Source of the DNA: Phycisphaerales bacterium
GTDB taxonomy: Bacteria > Planctomycetota > Phycisphaerae > Phycisphaerales > UBA1924
Direction: 5' to 3'
Length of the DNA stretch: 64,000 nucleotides
Assembly: GCA_029260265.1 (NCBI GenBank)
Contig: JAJDDO010000029.1
Coordinates: forward strand, 62,001-126,000
A program made the position numbers and the translations under genes. Positions 63,693-64,000 of the stretch are shown in pieces (within the stretch, counting starts at the first letter, position 1; each line of letters opens with the position of its first letter). The notes beneath the pieces are model-generated. The model had not been told where the DNA came from, made no database searches, and saw only the letters and a program-made list of their open reading frames with translations.

Positions 63693-64000
63693 TCACTCGC
63701 CACAGCCTGTATTGAAGAGTGTGATGTACATGAACACATCTTGAAGGTTCAGCACGCCGAACGGCTTGGCAAGGTCTGCGGCGGGGTCTTGGGAGTTGTA
63801 GATTTTGAGGTAGGCAAAGAGGTCTTGCAGGTTGAGCACGCCGTCGCCGGTCAAATCTGCGGGGCCGAATGGGTTCGGTGCGTTCGGGCTTGGATCGAAG
63901 AATCCGAGGCAATCAGATCCGTCCGGGGATCGGCCCTCTGAAACATCGGTTGTTTGAGAGCCGTAGGTGACAGCGTCAATCTGGGCAAGCTGATTGCTAA
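63693..64000 (-). CDS. C-terminal part of a secreted protein: lamin-tail-like end plus GC-type dockerin-like repeat (truncated by the window)
   Basis: Only the last 102 residues are present; the 5' part lies beyond the window edge. The first part (IDAVTYGSQTTDVSEGR, then PDGSDCLGFF..PSPNAPN) looks like the end of a lamin-tail domain. It is followed by a double calcium-binding-like motif (LTGDGVLNLQDLFAYL and FGVLNLQDVFMYITL) and the final NTGCGE, as in GC-type dockerin-ended proteins of Phycisphaerae. The protein is most likely exported and attached to the cell surface or a surface complex. Confidence 0.85.
   Translation of the reverse strand, partial: SNQLAQIDAVTYGSQTTDVSEGRSPDGSDCLGFFDPSPNAPNPFGPADLTGDGVLNLQDLFAYLKIYNSQDPAADLAKPFGVLNLQDVFMYITLFNTGCGE

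Overview
The window most likely comes from a planctomycete of the class Phycisphaerae. Three observations point there. A truncated protein at the right edge ends in a lamin-tail-like segment plus a dockerin-like repeat finishing in ..NTGCGE (the 'GC-type dockerin' style). An exosortase sits with a matching V-P-L-P-P-type C-terminal sorting tail. The remaining genes are moderately GC-rich and include a type III glutamine synthetase, very large TPR proteins and secreted hypothetical proteins. The assignment is an inference from gene content; no rRNA is present.

Layout. (1) 0.1-5.8 kb: tRNA-Leu(UAA), type III glutamine synthetase, a chemoreceptor whose sensor domain carries a CxxCH haem-c motif, and a secreted orphan protein. 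(2) 5.8-40.1 kb: one very large cell-surface polysaccharide locus. Its first part (5.8-18.5 kb, + strand) encodes a 4'-phosphopantetheinyl transferase, a degenerate nucleotidyltransferase, an exosortase, an EpsI-like partner, a Wzz/BY-kinase-like chain-length protein, an initiating sugar-phosphate transferase, a 1480-residue TPR protein and a sorting-tail substrate. A minus-strand block (18.5-24.5 kb) encodes an RmlD-like reductase, an RmlC-like cupin, an O-antigen ligase/polymerase-like protein, a flippase and a secreted beta-helix protein. A tightly coupled plus-strand operon (24.8-33.0 kb) has glycosyltransferases interleaved with two sulfotransferases and ends in an Alg14/Alg13-type pair. 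It is followed by a UDP-N-acetylhexosamine dehydrogenase and a dimodular NRPS with thioesterase (34.4-40.1 kb). (3) 40.2-48.1 kb: the reductive pyrimidine-degradation pathway. PreA is on the + strand; on the - strand are methylmalonate/malonate semialdehyde dehydrogenase, beta-ureidopropionase, an NCS1 permease, a class III aminotransferase and dihydropyrimidinase. (4) 48.3-64 kb: two tandem secreted M14 carboxypeptidases (the first catalytically dead by sequence), tRNA-Arg(ACG), ribosomal protein S20, a CPBP protease, tRNA-Glu(CUC), a DAGK-like lipid kinase, methionine aminopeptidase, trpA, a NIT-domain chemoreceptor, cystathionine gamma-synthase/lyase with cystathionine beta-synthase, a tRNA(CAU) that looks like the lysidine-type tRNA-Ile2, L-threonine aldolase, and the truncated secreted protein.

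How the genes fit together. The polysaccharide locus contains initiation, glycosylation, sulfation, flipping, polymerisation and chain-length functions together with an exosortase and one probable substrate. It is bracketed by a phosphopantetheinyl transferase at one end and its only visible carrier-protein client, the NRPS, at the other. This suggests a sulfated exopolysaccharide whose production is coupled to exosortase-mediated anchoring and to a short peptide made by the NRPS. That three-way combination is the most interesting candidate system in the window. The pyrimidine block would turn uracil/thymine into acetyl-/propionyl-CoA, but PreA lacks the C-terminal iron-sulfur domain and no PreT partner is nearby.
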